64,000 nt of DNA from Anaerovirgula multivorans (GTDB lineage: Bacteria; Bacillota; Clostridia; Peptostreptococcales; Natronincolaceae): contig NZ_FZOJ01000010.1 of assembly GCF_900188145.1 (NCBI RefSeq), positions 1 to 64,000 of the forward strand, written 5' to 3'. Made by a program: the position numbers and the translations under genes. The notes beneath the pieces are model-generated. The model did no database searches, was not told where the DNA came from, and saw nothing but the letters and a program-made list of their open reading frames with translations. This document shows, piece after piece, positions 8,856-19,885 of the stretch (its first letter is position 1; the number at the start of each line of letters is the position of its first letter).

Positions 8856-9605
8856 TTATTTAAATTTTACTAATTTATTAAAATGTAGTTTCAATTTAAC
8901 CTCTCTTTTGAGAAATAGTTTAATTCCTAAAATCAAAAGACTAGCAATAGATTTGTGTCTGTTATTTATTAAGGACTCAAATGCATTCTTAGATATCTTA
9001 ATTGTGGTTAACTTTAAACAATCATCCTTATCACTTAAATTTATTTTTTCATTTTCAATAAATAATTGTATCTTGTTAATATATTTAAGCGTAAGGTTTT
9101 TAAGCTTTTTATTGTTTTCTAATACTTTATCTAAATAGTAGTTGAAAACTTTATTATATGAAAATATTTTCATCTTCACTGAAAAGTCAAAGGGTTGCCA
9201 ACCTCTTTCTTTATTTTTTAAAAACGTTATACTAGACATTTGATTATAGGAAGATAGAAATTGACAATTGTTTTCACTTACTACATTATCAGCAAAATCA
9301 ACTAAATACCTATATAGTTTTAGCCCTCTATATTCTTTAGACACAGAAGTATCACCAACTGTTGATACATTATAACTTTTATCATTAGCCTTTAAATTTC
9401 TGGTAAAGACTCCCCTAAATGCTATAGGCTTCTGATTACTCTTTATGATAATTGTATCTAATTTAACACCATTAATTAGCCTATATTTCCAGTTTAAGTA
9501 ATTAATATTTCCCCACTTTCCATAGCAATGGTTTAGAAAAAGATATAATTCTTCTGTTGAAAGGTCAACATTGTATTCTATTTGTAAATCTTGTTTTTCT
9601 CTCAT
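8856..9605 (-). CDS. GNAT family N-acetyltransferase-like protein
   Basis: About 249 residues. The core signature is STVGDTSVSKEYRGLKLYRYL: the beta4 strand followed by the acetyl-CoA loop, here EYRGLKLYR instead of the usual QxxGxG/A form. The C-terminal third is helical and basic. Start choice: an ATG at 9605 lies 5 nt after AGGTGG; the upstream in-frame GTG overlaps that site. Neighbouring genes are a glycosyltransferase upstream and another GNAT-like gene downstream. It may N-acylate an amino sugar of this polymer. The substrate is unknown. Confidence 0.62.
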   Translation of the reverse strand: MREKQDLQIEYNVDLSTEELYLFLNHCYGKWGNINYLNWKYRLINGVKLDTIIIKSNQKPIAFRGVFTRNLKANDKSYNVSTVGDTSVSKEYRGLKLYRYLVDFADNVVSENNCQFLSSYNQMSSITFLKNKERGWQPFDFSVKMKIFSYNKVFNYYLDKVLENNKKLKNLTLKYINKIQLFIENEKINLSDKDDCLKLTTIKISKNAFESLINNRHKSIASLLILGIKLFLKREVKLKLHFNKLVKFK

Positions 9606-9652
9606 TATATCCACCTTTACTTGCGTCCATTTATGTTTAGAGCAACTTCAAT

Positions 9653-10498
9653 CTATCCTCTTAAATTATTATATCCCCATCGTTTTATTGAATTTGGCAA
9701 TAAAAAGAAAACTAGAGATGCTATTTTAAGAAGATTAAGTTTAGGAGATGGTGTATTGTAACTGTATTGAATTTTTAAACGTTTCAAGAATGCATCAAAT
9801 CCAAATCTTCTTTCCATAGCTTCAGTATAGCGCATAAAATATAATGTTTCTGGTATATTCGCTACCCCTACTTTATTTTTTAAAACCCTTGCCCATAATT
9901 CATAATCTTCTATTTTTTTAGTTGAAATATTATATAACCCAATTTTAGAAAAAATAATTGTTCTAAACATAACAGATGCATGTACAAAAGGGCTCCTGTA
10001 ATGAAAAAAATTGTGGATTTCTTTTTCTGTAGTAGGAACCTTTTTCAAAAATCCCTTTGTATAATTCAATTCATCTTGGAATAAAACTTCCCATGTTCCA
10101 AGAATATGTACATTTCTATTTACCTCTAGAAAATCATACTGTTTTTTAAATCTTTCTGGATGAGAAATATCATCAGCATCCATGCGTGCATAATAACAAG
10201 TGTTTGTTGCTAATATTGAAATATTTAGAGCTTGAGCAAGTCCAACATTTTGCGGAATTAATATGTGTTTTATTTTTACTTCTTTTAATGTATTTACATA
10301 GTACCTAACCACTTCTTCTATTTCTTTTGTTACAGGTCCGTCTTGAATTAAATGAATTTCATATGGAAGAAGTGTTTGATTTAAAATTGAATCTATTGCT
10401 AATTTCAGCTCGTTTTTTTTACTATTCTTATAGAAGGGAATTCCAACTGTTATGCCATGTATTAAAAACTCGTCATTAAATAATATCTCATTTTCCAA
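9653..10498 (-). CDS. Family 2 glycosyltransferase
   Basis: A 281-residue GT-A enzyme that transfers one sugar of the repeat unit at the cytoplasmic membrane face. TVGIPFYKNS opens the fold, IQDGP (51-55) is the first acidic site, and RMDADD (105-110) holds the DxD metal motif. HPERFKKQ follows as in many capsular GT2 enzymes. The start is TTG at 10498 behind AAGGAGGTGATTTT. It sits in the glycosyltransferase run; donor and linkage cannot be deduced. Confidence 0.87.
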   Translation of the reverse strand: MENEILFNDEFLIHGITVGIPFYKNSKKNELKLAIDSILNQTLLPYEIHLIQDGPVTKEIEEVVRYYVNTLKEVKIKHILIPQNVGLAQALNISILATNTCYYARMDADDISHPERFKKQYDFLEVNRNVHILGTWEVLFQDELNYTKGFLKKVPTTEKEIHNFFHYRSPFVHASVMFRTIIFSKIGLYNISTKKIEDYELWARVLKNKVGVANIPETLYFMRYTEAMERRFGFDAFLKRLKIQYSYNTPSPKLNLLKIASLVFFLLPNSIKRWGYNNLRG

Positions 10499-10523
10499 AA
10501 AATCACCTCCTTAAATGCATAAT

Positions 10524-11648
10524 TCAATTTAAACTAATATTTAACAAATTTTTATATGTACTTTGATATTTTTCACTCATTATTTTAGCGCTAAAATTTT
10601 CTTCAATAATCTTTCTTGCTTTTCTACCTTTATGCTCTCTATCTTCTTTCATATACCTTTCAAACAACTCACTCAACTGTTCTACATTCCCTATTTTAAA
10701 AATATCCCCTGTTTCTTTATCTTTGTTTAATAATTCTATATGAGGCTCTATATCCGATAATAATACTGGCAAACCAGTGCTCATTGCTTCTAATACCGCA
10801 TTGGGAAGACCTTCAGCTTTTGAGGAAGATACGAAAACATCACTTGCTCTCAAATAATCTATTACATTTTCAACGCGGCCAATCATTAAAACATCATTAT
10901 TTACTAACTTCATGGATTCTTCTTTTAATTCACCTTCCCCCAAAAGTAACAATTGAGCACTTCTATTTAAGTTGGCAATCTTAAAAGCATTAATCATAGT
11001 AATAGGATCTTTTCTAGGTATCAAATCTCCTGTAGCTATAAATATAACTTTTCCATTATGAAGGTTAAGTCTTTTCCTCAAAGCTTCTTTATCTTCTCTA
11101 TCAACTGGTTTATAAACATCATCATCTACACCATTCTGTATTGTTTCTACACTAATTTTGTGGTTCACATTTAGTAAGTTTGATACAAAATATGAACATG
11201 CAATTGGTTTTTCTATTTTTTTAATTGTATTTAAATGAAAGTTAGCTATTATTTTCCCAAAAAAAGTTCCATATTTCATGCTATAATCATAACAAGCATA
11301 ATTTCTTATAGTGTTACAGTGTCTATAAGTATATAAATACTTTGACACTAAGGTATCTGCTCTAATCCCTTGAGTGTGTATAACGTCTGGATTTACATCA
11401 TTTACTATTTTCTTAAGCTTTTTATCTCCATTAAAAAGCATTCTCATCCTTGATAATTGTAGTGATTTAATTATTACCCCTAAGTCGATAAAATTATTAT
11501 ATTTACTATCTTCAGTTTCTGGCGATAAGGTTAATATATATGGCTTAAACATATTTCTATCTAAGTGTTTTATTATATTAAATAACTGATTAGTAGGCCC
11601 AGTTCTACGTAGTGTTGATACAACGTATAATATTTTAGTTTTATTCAT
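10524..11648 (-). CDS. Family 4 glycosyltransferase
   Basis: A 374-residue retaining GT-B enzyme. The N-terminal Rossmann half begins KILYVVSTLRRTGPTNQ. The C-terminal half has GDLIPRKDP (207-215) and the E-x7-E signature E279...E287 in EGLPNAVLEAMSTGLP, which binds the nucleotide sugar. The ribosome site AAGGAG precedes the ATG by 8 nt. Two GT4 genes follow one another here, so each probably adds one sugar to the repeat unit. Confidence 0.88.
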   Translation of the reverse strand: MNKTKILYVVSTLRRTGPTNQLFNIIKHLDRNMFKPYILTLSPETEDSKYNNFIDLGVIIKSLQLSRMRMLFNGDKKLKKIVNDVNPDVIHTQGIRADTLVSKYLYTYRHCNTIRNYACYDYSMKYGTFFGKIIANFHLNTIKKIEKPIACSYFVSNLLNVNHKISVETIQNGVDDDVYKPVDREDKEALRKRLNLHNGKVIFIATGDLIPRKDPITMINAFKIANLNRSAQLLLLGEGELKEESMKLVNNDVLMIGRVENVIDYLRASDVFVSSSKAEGLPNAVLEAMSTGLPVLLSDIEPHIELLNKDKETGDIFKIGNVEQLSELFERYMKEDREHKGRKARKIIEENFSAKIMSEKYQSTYKNLLNISLN

Positions 11649-11706
11649 AAGGCATTCTCCTTATAATAATATATACAAATATCTTTCTTATTCTCTTTAA
11701 AAAATT

Positions 11707-12852
11707 TTATTTCTCAAGAATTTTTATATATTTTTCAAGAACATTATCTAAAGATAAATGCTTAATCGAATTAATAATTTCAAAATCGTTCCATTCATGT
11801 GTTAAAGCTTTTAATAAGTATTTAGATAGCTCTTGCACATTCAAATACTCCACTAAGAAACCATTTACTCCATTATTTATGATTTCTTTAGGTCCTGAGG
11901 GACAATCATATGCCACTACTGGCGTTCCTAAAGCAATTGATTCAACTAAAACATTTGGAAAACCTTCATAATATGAAGATAAGACTGTCACAGCAGCATT
12001 TTCATAGTAGGATATTACATTCTGAGCGAATCCTTCAAATATCACATTGGAGTCCATTCCTTCTTCTTGAACTCGTTTTTTCAATTTCTGCTCCAAAGAT
12101 CCTCTTCCGACAACTCTTAAAATAATATGCTTATCTACACTAATACAAATCTTTATTGCATTTAATAACATATCTAATCCTTTGGCTTCTTCTAATCTTC
12201 CTATAAACAATATTTCTTTTATACTCCTTTTATTATTTTTAATATGATTTTTTTCAGTTTTTCTATGTGCCTCTATATGATATGGAATTGGATTATTAAT
12301 AACATTTAATTTATCTATTGAAAAGTTATAGTTTTTTATTAAATCATTTTTCATATTTTCAGATTGTGCTATTACTAGATCTACTTTTTTATACAAAACT
12401 TTCGTAATTCCATTTATTATATATTTATTCCAAAATGATTTCTCATGTTTTAGCTTTACAGATAATGTATTTATATTTCTTGCAATAATTTTATAGTTAT
12501 ATTGCCTAGTAATTTTAATAAGTACCAGTATTAATGCAATTTGATAATTAAATACTAAAATAGTAGCTGGTTTATTTTTCAATATATACGAATATATTGA
12601 GAAGAAACATCTTCTTGTATGTTTCTTTTTAAGATTAAAAATTTGAACTTGAGGATGTAACTGTTTTTGGTAGACAGCATTGTTTAAATTTAACACTATA
12701 AGTTTTACATTATATCCTCTATTTATTAGTCCATTCGCTATAGTTACACATATTCGCTCAGCACCCCCACCTCTCAAAGACCCTATAAAAATATGAATTG
12801 TTTTATCTTGGTTTTTACGTTCCAATTTATCGCCCTCTTTTATGATTTTCAT
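11707..12852 (-). CDS. Family 4 glycosyltransferase
   Basis: A 381-residue GT-B enzyme with the acceptor-domain motif FIGSLRGGGAERI near the N-terminus, FIGRLEEAKGLDML at the start of the donor domain, and EGFPNVLVESIALGTP (E-x7-E) near residue 300. The SGPKEII phrase is common in GalNAc- or GlcNAc-type capsular enzymes. The ATG overlaps the wzy stop by ATGA. An alternative start is the TTG at 12825, which has its own AGAGGG site, while the ATG has none. Confidence 0.86.
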   Translation of the reverse strand: MKIIKEGDKLERKNQDKTIHIFIGSLRGGGAERICVTIANGLINRGYNVKLIVLNLNNAVYQKQLHPQVQIFNLKKKHTRRCFFSIYSYILKNKPATILVFNYQIALILVLIKITRQYNYKIIARNINTLSVKLKHEKSFWNKYIINGITKVLYKKVDLVIAQSENMKNDLIKNYNFSIDKLNVINNPIPYHIEAHRKTEKNHIKNNKRSIKEILFIGRLEEAKGLDMLLNAIKICISVDKHIILRVVGRGSLEQKLKKRVQEEGMDSNVIFEGFAQNVISYYENAAVTVLSSYYEGFPNVLVESIALGTPVVAYDCPSGPKEIINNGVNGFLVEYLNVQELSKYLLKALTHEWNDFEIINSIKHLSLDNVLEKYIKILEK

Positions 12853-14099
12853 GTATTAATAACTATTTGATTTTTTGTAAACTCTTTCTTTTTCTCTTTA
12901 TAATCCAATCGCAGAACAACTAAAATATATAATAAGTAAGATGACTTAAAAAGAAACGGTTCTTTTATTTCAATAAAAAATAATGTAATAATTAAAAAAA
13001 TACCAATCCGTCTAAATTTATTATCTGAACATTTCTTCAAAGTAAAGTTCATACTTAAAAGATGAATTAGTAATATTAAATAAAATAGAATAGCAAAAAC
13101 CAATCCAATTGAATAATACATTTGAATATACCCAGAATCATGTCCTCTTATTTCAGCTCTAACCTTTGAAGTTCCAATTATTGTATTATAATTAAGTTGA
13201 GGAACATCCATTTTTTGTACAAAATTCCTATAAAACGCCGTTTGTTTTATTGGTGTAGAAAAAATTTCAAGAAACCATTCTTTATTTTCATTAATTCGTT
13301 GAACTGTATCTTCTTGGATATTACCTCTAATTGAAATACCAGCTATAAAAGTAACTAAAAGAGTTATTATCAATATTTGGGGTAATAATTTTTTTAAAAA
13401 TAAAGTTTTATATCCCGTAAATAACCCTAATGCTAATATTATAAATAGTATAATCCCTGTTCTACCAATAAAGAATATAGAAATTATGTTAATCATTAAA
13501 ATTATATAATTCTTTTTTTTAAGTCTTTCTTTTGAGGAATGCAGCAAAATATATAGACTTGAAAATGCTCCAATTCCTTGTATTATTGATAATGTAGCTC
13601 CTGCTGAATTAAATAGTCCTGGTGCTCTAAAGTCACTAATTAATTCTCTATTTCCGGTTTGTTCTAAGATGCTTGCTAAAAAAAACCTATAGCTTGGAGA
13701 AAAAAAGCTAACAATTATTAAACATGCTTGAATAAAACTAATAATTGAAAATGCTCTAATAAATTCAGATTTATTGTCAAAATATTTTACCAGTATAAAA
13801 CTCATATATATATTTGTTGTTACGAAGTAAAAAAATCTTGATATAGTTGTTGTTTCTAATCTACCCAGTTGTATATAGCTGTATATTGCATAAAGGTATA
13901 TCAGAAAATATGCTATTATTGCTACAAATTCTATCCTTTTAAAGCGTAAATCTTTCTTAGGTTTAAATTTAAAAATAAAAAAGTGTATGGAAAATAGTAT
14001 CATAGAAATTCTTCCAGTTGTAACATAAGGTATTCCTTTAAATAATAGGCTATATACTAAAAAGAATAATAATGTTATTTTTAGAGTTTTTTTTAACAT
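12849..14099 (-). CDS. wzy: Wzy-type polysaccharide polymerase
   Basis: About 416 residues, almost wholly hydrophobic with 10 or more predicted membrane spans and one large outer loop around residues 270-320. This is the layout of Wzy polymerases, which join lipid-linked repeat units outside the membrane. Sequence similarity within the family is low, so the call rests on topology and place in the locus. The start is the ATG at 14099, 9 nt after AAGGAG; an upstream GTG reading covers the ribosome site itself. It overlaps the next glycosyltransferase by 4 bp. Confidence 0.75.
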   Translation of the reverse strand: MLKKTLKITLLFFLVYSLLFKGIPYVTTGRISMILFSIHFFIFKFKPKKDLRFKRIEFVAIIAYFLIYLYAIYSYIQLGRLETTTISRFFYFVTTNIYMSFILVKYFDNKSEFIRAFSIISFIQACLIIVSFFSPSYRFFLASILEQTGNRELISDFRAPGLFNSAGATLSIIQGIGAFSSLYILLHSSKERLKKKNYIILMINIISIFFIGRTGIILFIILALGLFTGYKTLFLKKLLPQILIITLLVTFIAGISIRGNIQEDTVQRINENKEWFLEIFSTPIKQTAFYRNFVQKMDVPQLNYNTIIGTSKVRAEIRGHDSGYIQMYYSIGLVFAILFYLILLIHLLSMNFTLKKCSDNKFRRIGIFLIITLFFIEIKEPFLFKSSYLLYILVVLRLDYKEKKKEFTKNQIVINT

Positions 14100-14270
14100 T
14101 TTCATTTGCTCCTTAATAAAATACACTTAATTGAGAATTTTTCCTTTTGAATTTTAAAATATTAAAGGATAATCTTAGTTACAATAAATAGTAACTTTTG
14201 TATTTAAACGTACTATATAAAATAAAGCATTTGCCTAATTTAAAGATAATGTACATAGAAATACCTAAAT

Positions 14271-15206
14271 TTATTCTTTAGCTTTAAAGTGTTTATAATA
14301 AAATTTATATATATCTTGGATTTTAAACTTTATTAAAATCTGAATTAATTTTTGTTTCCATCCTAAATCGTGACTTTCAATACTATCTTTTATTGCTACG
14401 CTAGCTTCATTACTATCATTTAGTATGCAATTTAACGCATAATGATATTGTACTCTTGCTTTAGCTTTTCGTATTGAATTAGGATTACTAATTTTTTTTG
14501 TATTAACCAAGTTTAAGGTCAATATTCTTTCTTTAAGTTTAGTTTTGTATGTTGTAAGTTTAGTAATATTGTTAGAATGTCTCCTTTGTTTACTTAAAAT
14601 TTCATCTATATAACCAATCTTGCCGTTATAACATGTTTCTATCCAAAATAGCCAATCACTAGCAATCGGTATTTTAGGATTAAAGCATTTAGGACAGGCT
14701 TCTCTCAAGACCATCACTGAACATGCACCCATAAATGTACCATGTTCAATAATTACATCCACGTTTCCCTCATGTCTACCACGAACATCATTTACATAAT
14801 ATAAAGTCCTTCCTGTATTTGAATCAAATCTATCAATATTATGATATGAAATTACTAGTTCAGGGTTAGCTTCCATAAATTTTACTTGTTTTGTAATTTT
14901 ACTAGGCAAAAAGAGATCGTCCCCTCCCAACCATGCAATATATTTCCCTTTACATGCAAAAAGAGCATTGTTTGAATTAGCAGTTATACCTTGATTTATT
15001 TTAGATAAAACCAACTTAAACTTTTCAGGATATTTTTTATCATATTCCTTTAACATAGCTTGAGTTCCATCTTGAGAAGCATCATCAGCTACTACTATTT
15101 CAATATTATCGTAATCTTGAGCCAATACTGATTCTATACACTCTTTTAGATATTCTTCTTGATTATAAGTAATTATGGCTACTGATACAAGTGGTTTATT
15201 TCCCAT
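14271..15206 (-). CDS. Family 2 glycosyltransferase
   Basis: A 311-residue GT-A enzyme. The N-terminus is textbook: VSVAIITYNQEEYLKECIES, followed by VVADDASQDGT (37-47). It then has AWLGGDDLFLPSKI, where GGDD takes the place of the DxD metal motif, and a WLFWIE block later. It is preceded by GGAGGAAAACA before the ATG. It lies between wzx (upstream in transcription, after a 260-bp gap with a palindrome) and wzy. Confidence 0.88.
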   Translation of the reverse strand: MGNKPLVSVAIITYNQEEYLKECIESVLAQDYDNIEIVVADDASQDGTQAMLKEYDKKYPEKFKLVLSKINQGITANSNNALFACKGKYIAWLGGDDLFLPSKITKQVKFMEANPELVISYHNIDRFDSNTGRTLYYVNDVRGRHEGNVDVIIEHGTFMGACSVMVLREACPKCFNPKIPIASDWLFWIETCYNGKIGYIDEILSKQRRHSNNITKLTTYKTKLKERILTLNLVNTKKISNPNSIRKAKARVQYHYALNCILNDSNEASVAIKDSIESHDLGWKQKLIQILIKFKIQDIYKFYYKHFKAKE

Positions 15207-15334
15207 TGTTTTCCTCCATTGTTTTCTATTATCATATTAACTTGGATTACAGCACTTCATTTATAGATACCTAAATTATGATAAATAGCATATACTATTA
15301 ATAATATCTACTGCTCTTACTTAAGGCCCTGTTA

Positions 15335-15371
15335 ATGGAAAATACTTATAACTTAAATAAGAATTTTCCAT
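15335..15371. repeat. 37-bp inverted repeat between wzx and a glycosyltransferase
   Basis: Arms atggaaaatacttat (15335-15349) and ataagaattttccat (15357-15371) are complementary at 14 of 15 positions around 7 nt. No T-run follows on either strand, so it is a poor terminator. It sits alone in a 260-bp AT-rich gap that holds no gene. Confidence 0.5.
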
Positions 15372-15466
15372 CATAGAATAAACAAGAAAATATAGCTTTA
15401 AATATAGTATTCTTACTTTAGATTACTCAATATTTCTTGATTATCTAAAAAAACATTTGTGAATTT

Positions 15467-16897
15467 TCAATACCTATACTCTTTAATCCTAGAAATATTT
15501 TTAAAGTCTTGCAAATATAGTAGTATATATACTGCTATAACTAATAAAGAAGAAATAAATCGAAATATAAAATCTGAATTTAAACGTAATATATTAAAAA
15601 ACACAAAATAAATTGAAATTCCAGAAATTGGAACTAGAAATCTTGATTTAATTTTTAGTAACTTCATTTTAATTAAAACTAAAGTTAATATAGAAGCTGA
15701 ACAAATATATCCTAATAAAGTTGCTACAGAGGCTCCTACAATACCAAATCTAGGTATAAGAATATAATTTAATATAATGTTGACCATTACTCCTAGTAAA
15801 AGACTAGCACTTATTGGCCAGCTTTTTTTTATTACTAAAAATTGACTGCCAGCAGTTTGAAATAACATTAATATCAAAGGAGATAAAAATAAGTATGGAA
15901 AAACAATATAGCCTTTTATATACTCCCCTGTAAATAGTAATTCAAAAATAATTTTTGAAAAAGGCATTAATAAAATCGTAGAAGAAAAAGCAATTATTCC
16001 TAAATATTCATATACTTTAGATATTAATTCAACATGATCTTCATCCTTCATAGTAGAAAAAGTGAAATATGACCAGCCTCCTGAAAAAGCTGTATATACA
16101 AGTTGACTTATCGAAGCTACTTTTGCCCCAATACTGTATATGCCTACCTGTTCAATCCCAATTAGTTTTGATATCATAATTCTATCAAAAGAAGAAAATA
16201 TCCAATAAAATATAAATGTAGGAACTAATGGTAATCCAATCTTCAACAAAGCATATATTATCTCTCTATTAATAAATTTAAATTGAAACCATGTTCTATT
16301 TATACTATAGAATATGATCAAAGTTATTATAGATGAGAGCATACTAGATAAAGGAAGCGCTAAAAGATAATAACCTTTTAAAAGCAATGGTATTGACAAT
16401 GAATAACCTATAATAGGGGAAATAACATTAATTATTAAATAAGTTCTTCTTTTGTTCTCCATTCTTGTCGGAGCCGCTATAATTGTTTTTAGTGCCTTAA
16501 TATAAATATCTACAGCTACAATAAAAATAAGTATAGGATATTGTTGGGTATCAAAAAACAACTGTTCAAAAAAATTTATAAAAATACTTAATATAAGAAA
16601 TACTATTCCACCACTTATAAGAATAGAAAATAACGCACTGCTACAAACTTCTTTTTTATATTCTAATTCATCTTTATCAAAAAACATTCGAAAAAGCGCA
16701 TCATAAAGTCCCATAATAACTAAAGCCGATCCAAATGAAACAACTACATTTAAAACATCATTTATCCCATAATAATATGTATCTGGAATAAGTCTCGTTA
16801 TAATTGGTAACATTAAGAAAGGTATTATTTTACTAATTGCCTGTCCTAATCCATACACTAAAAAATTTTCTATAAAAAGCTTTGTTCGTTTACTCAT
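15467..16897 (-). CDS. wzx: Wzx-type oligosaccharide flippase (MATE/MOP superfamily)
   Basis: A 476-residue membrane protein with about 12-14 hydrophobic segments. It begins with the typical [23 protein letters not shown] stretch of the polysaccharide transporter family (split over residues 12-34). It flips undecaprenyl-linked repeat units across the membrane for Wzy. The ATG overlaps the stop of the aminotransferase gene (ATGA). Length and topology are normal. Substrate specificity cannot be read. Confidence 0.87.
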   Translation of the reverse strand: MSKRTKLFIENFLVYGLGQAISKIIPFLMLPIITRLIPDTYYYGINDVLNVVVSFGSALVIMGLYDALFRMFFDKDELEYKKEVCSSALFSILISGGIVFLILSIFINFFEQLFFDTQQYPILIFIVAVDIYIKALKTIIAAPTRMENKRRTYLIINVISPIIGYSLSIPLLLKGYYLLALPLSSMLSSIITLIIFYSINRTWFQFKFINREIIYALLKIGLPLVPTFIFYWIFSSFDRIMISKLIGIEQVGIYSIGAKVASISQLVYTAFSGGWSYFTFSTMKDEDHVELISKVYEYLGIIAFSSTILLMPFSKIIFELLFTGEYIKGYIVFPYLFLSPLILMLFQTAGSQFLVIKKSWPISASLLLGVMVNIILNYILIPRFGIVGASVATLLGYICSASILTLVLIKMKLLKIKSRFLVPISGISIYFVFFNILRLNSDFIFRFISSLLVIAVYILLYLQDFKNISRIKEYRY

Positions 16898-18003
16898 TCT
16901 ATACCTCTATATCTATTTATTGTTTTTACTACTTTCCAACAATCATCCTCCGATATTATAGGACTAATGGGTAAACTTAACACTTCATCATGAATCTGTT
17001 CTGTTATAGAATAACTTAATTTGTTCCATTCTCTATAGGCTTCTTGTTTATGAGGAGGTATAGGATAATGCACCATAGTATTAATACCATTTGTTTGTAA
17101 ATATTTTTTAAATCTATCTCTTTCTTTTGTCCTTATAACGAACAAGTGCCATACATGAGACTCTTCATCTGATTTGTTAGGTAATATAATATGCCTATTA
17201 CTTATATTTTTCAAATAAGCATCAGCTAATTTTCTTCTTTTTCTATTATCTTCATCTAATCCTTTTAACTTTACTCTTAATACAGCTGCTTGCATTTCAT
17301 CCAACCGACTATTTACACCTTTGAACATATTTTTATATTTGATTTCTGAACCATAGTTTCTTATAGTTTTTAATATTTCAGCCAATTGATCATCATTAGT
17401 GGTGATTGCACCTGCATCTCCTAATGCTCCAAGATTTTTACCAGGATAAAAACTAAATCCACTTGCATCAGCTAAGTTTCCAACTTTCTCCCTTTTATAA
17501 ATTGCACCATGAGCTTGAGCACAATCATCAATAACTAGCAAATTATACTTTGTAGCAATTTCTTTTATTTCATCCATAGCTGCACATTGTCCATATAAAT
17601 GTACTGGTATAATTGCTTTGGTTTTTGATGTTATCTTTTCTGCTATTTTAGTACTATCAATATTATATGTAGATAAATCAGGTTCTACTAATATTGGTTT
17701 TAAATTGCTTTTGGAAATAGCTAAAATGGTTGCTATATAAGTATTAGCTGGCACAATGATCTCATCCATATCATCAATTAACCCTAATTCCTTATATCCT
17801 TGTAATATTAGTATAAGCGCATCAAGCCCATTAGCTACACCTATACAGTGTTTACTACCACAATAATCACTAAATTCTTTTTCAAAAGCTTTCACTTGCT
17901 CTCCAAGGATATACCAACCACTGTTTAATATTTTCTCCATACTTTCTATGATTTCTTCATGATATTGATCATTAATTTTTTTTAAATCTAAAAAAGGTAT
18001 CAT
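16894..18003 (-). CDS. DegT/DnrJ/EryC1 sugar aminotransferase (FdtB/QdtB-like)
   Basis: A 369-residue PLP enzyme, probably converting dTDP-3-keto-6-deoxyhexose into the 3-amino sugar. It has [11 protein letters not shown] (157-167) and the Schiff-base lysine K189 in [17 protein letters not shown] (the motif is split here only by the reader's eye; it is contiguous). It begins IPFLDLK, as do FdtB and QdtB. Directly upstream are the ketoisomerase/acetyltransferase fusion, rmlA and rmlB, which supply the substrate and finish the pathway. It overlaps wzx and the fusion gene by 4 bp each. Confidence 0.88.
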   Translation of the reverse strand: MIPFLDLKKINDQYHEEIIESMEKILNSGWYILGEQVKAFEKEFSDYCGSKHCIGVANGLDALILILQGYKELGLIDDMDEIIVPANTYIATILAISKSNLKPILVEPDLSTYNIDSTKIAEKITSKTKAIIPVHLYGQCAAMDEIKEIATKYNLLVIDDCAQAHGAIYKREKVGNLADASGFSFYPGKNLGALGDAGAITTNDDQLAEILKTIRNYGSEIKYKNMFKGVNSRLDEMQAAVLRVKLKGLDEDNRKRRKLADAYLKNISNRHIILPNKSDEESHVWHLFVIRTKERDRFKKYLQTNGINTMVHYPIPPHKQEAYREWNKLSYSITEQIHDEVLSLPISPIISEDDCWKVVKTINRYRGIE

Positions 18004-18989
18004 TGTGCCTTCCTCTCAATTTCACATATATTTTCATTTTCACCTATATCTCCCTTTATTGGGTGCTCAACCTTACATCTAGGGCACCTAAAATCTGACT
18101 CTAATTGCTCTCCACATGAACAAATATATCCTTTGAATTTAGCAGGGTTACCATACCACATGGTATAATCAGGTATGTTTTTAGTTACGACTGCTCCTGC
18201 ACCTATTAATGCATATTTTCCTATTGTATTTCCTGCCACTATAGTTGCATTTGCTCCAATTGAAGCACCTTCTTTAATGATTGTTTCTTTAAACTTTTCA
18301 GGATACTGTTTCGATCTAGGTCTAGAATCATTAGTAAAAGTTGCATTTGGACCTATGAAAACATTATTGCTAATTTTTACACCATCCCAAATATATACTC
18401 CAGATTTTACAGTAACATTGTCGCCTATAATAACATCATTTTCTATGAAAGTATGATCACAGATATTGCAATTTTTCCCTATAACTGCTTTAGATAAGAC
18501 GTGAGAATAAGCCCATATTTTTGTTTTACTTCCAATATTACTGGATTCAACTATAGCTTTTGGGTGAATAAATACATCTATATTTTGACAGTTATCTTTT
18601 AAAATAGTCAGAAATATTTCATAATCTCTTATATAGTCAGTTTCATCATAATAATCCGATGCCAAAACCATCAGCACTGCATCCTTAGAAAAATCATACA
18701 TTTCACGCCACATATATTCACCGATATATAAGCCTTGATGTCTCTTGCTTAACTCTATAATAGTTTTTTCTTTACCATCATCTAAGAGAACCTTACAAGA
18801 TCCGTTAATACAGATTAAAATTTGTTTCAATGCTTTATGGGCATGATAACCCCTCCTAGCATTTTCAACAGTTCCATACATATAATACACTCTTCTAATT
18901 TCAAAGGGGATGTCTTTACTAGCTTCAATAGGTGTAAGTGTCCCTCTTTTATCACCTATTTCTTTAAAGTTAAAAAGTTTTACTTCCAT
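18000..18989 (-). CDS. Fused dTDP-sugar 3,4-ketoisomerase and 3-N-acetyltransferase (FdtA/QdtA + FdtC/QdtC type)
   Basis: A 329-residue two-domain protein. Residues 1-135 are a WxcM/FdtA-like cupin with the active-site pair H49-A-H51 in [11 protein letters not shown]; it would move the keto group of dTDP-4-keto-6-deoxyglucose from C4 to C3. Residues 140-290 are a left-handed beta-helix acyltransferase with hexapeptide turns ([28 protein letters not shown]) and [11 protein letters not shown]. The tail adds four cysteines, C290, C292, C302 and C305, resembling a zinc ribbon. Separate genes are common, and fusions such as FdtD are known. It cannot be told whether the product is the galacto (Fuc3NAc) or gluco (Qui3NAc) epimer. 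Confidence 0.88.
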   Translation of the reverse strand: MEVKLFNFKEIGDKRGTLTPIEASKDIPFEIRRVYYMYGTVENARRGYHAHKALKQILICINGSCKVLLDDGKEKTIIELSKRHQGLYIGEYMWREMYDFSKDAVLMVLASDYYDETDYIRDYEIFLTILKDNCQNIDVFIHPKAIVESSNIGSKTKIWAYSHVLSKAVIGKNCNICDHTFIENDVIIGDNVTVKSGVYIWDGVKISNNVFIGPNATFTNDSRPRSKQYPEKFKETIIKEGASIGANATIVAGNTIGKYALIGAGAVVTKNIPDYTMWYGNPAKFKGYICSCGEQLESDFRCPRCKVEHPIKGDIGENENICEIERKAQ

Positions 18990-19009
18990 ATTGTTCCTCC
19001 ACCTATATC

Positions 19010-19882
19010 TTATTGAAAACTCTCTGCTACATAAAGCAAATATTCTCCGTACTCTGTTTTATTCATGCTATTGGCGAGATTAATTAACTGTTGTTTATCA
19101 ATGAATTTTTTTCGATAGGATATTTCCTCAATACATGCAATATATAAACCTTGTCTTTTTTGAACTGCCTCTACATAGTTGCTTGCTTCCAACAAACCAT
19201 CGTGTGTTCCTGTGTCTAACCAGGCCATCCCTCTGCCTAATAATTCTACCTTTAAATTATTACGACTCATATATTCTTTGTTTATCGCAGTTATTTCTAT
19301 TTCTCCCCTTACTGAAGGTTTCACATTTTTAGCGATGTCAATAACCTCGTTATCGTAAAAATATAACCCCGGTACTGCATAATTAGATTTAGGATTAGCT
19401 GGCTTTTCTTCTATAGAAATTGCATTTCCTTCTTTATCTATTTCTACCACTCCATAGGTTCTCGGATCTCTTACATAATAACCAAATATTGTTGCACCTT
19501 TTTCTCTTTCACTTACACTTTTAAGTGTTTGAACAAGGTTTTGTCCATAAAATATATTATCTCCCAATATCATCGCTACTCTGTCGTTTCCTATAAATTC
19601 TTCTCCTATAATAAAGGCATCAGCTAATCCTCTAGGAGTTTCTTGTACGGCATAGGTTAGATTTAATCCTAATTGCTCTCCTGTTCCAAATAACTCTTTG
19701 AACGTCGAAATATCCCTTGGTGTAGATATAATTAATATATCTTTTATATTCGCTAACATTAATACAGATAGAGGATAATAAATCATGGGTTTATCATAAA
19801 TAGGTAGCATTTGTTTTGATAGAGCTTTTGTTAAAGGGTATAGTCTAGTACCAGAGCCTCCTGCTAATATGATTCCTTTCAT
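19010..19882 (-). CDS. rmlA: Glucose-1-phosphate thymidylyltransferase
   Basis: Makes dTDP-glucose from dTTP and glucose-1-phosphate. The 290-residue protein has [11 protein letters not shown] (8-18), the LGDNIFYG motif (about 110-117) and the EEKP catalytic segment (about 160). It is near full identity with the RmlA/RfbA pattern and of normal length. It lies 3 bp after rmlB. No rmlC or rmlD is in the window, so the dTDP-glucose here goes to the 3-amino branch and not to rhamnose. Confidence 0.95.
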   Translation of the reverse strand: MKGIILAGGSGTRLYPLTKALSKQMLPIYDKPMIYYPLSVLMLANIKDILIISTPRDISTFKELFGTGEQLGLNLTYAVQETPRGLADAFIIGEEFIGNDRVAMILGDNIFYGQNLVQTLKSVSEREKGATIFGYYVRDPRTYGVVEIDKEGNAISIEEKPANPKSNYAVPGLYFYDNEVIDIAKNVKPSVRGEIEITAINKEYMSRNNLKVELLGRGMAWLDTGTHDGLLEASNYVEAVQKRQGLYIACIEEISYRKKFIDKQQLINLANSMNKTEYGEYLLYVAESFQ

Positions 19883-19885
19883 ATT

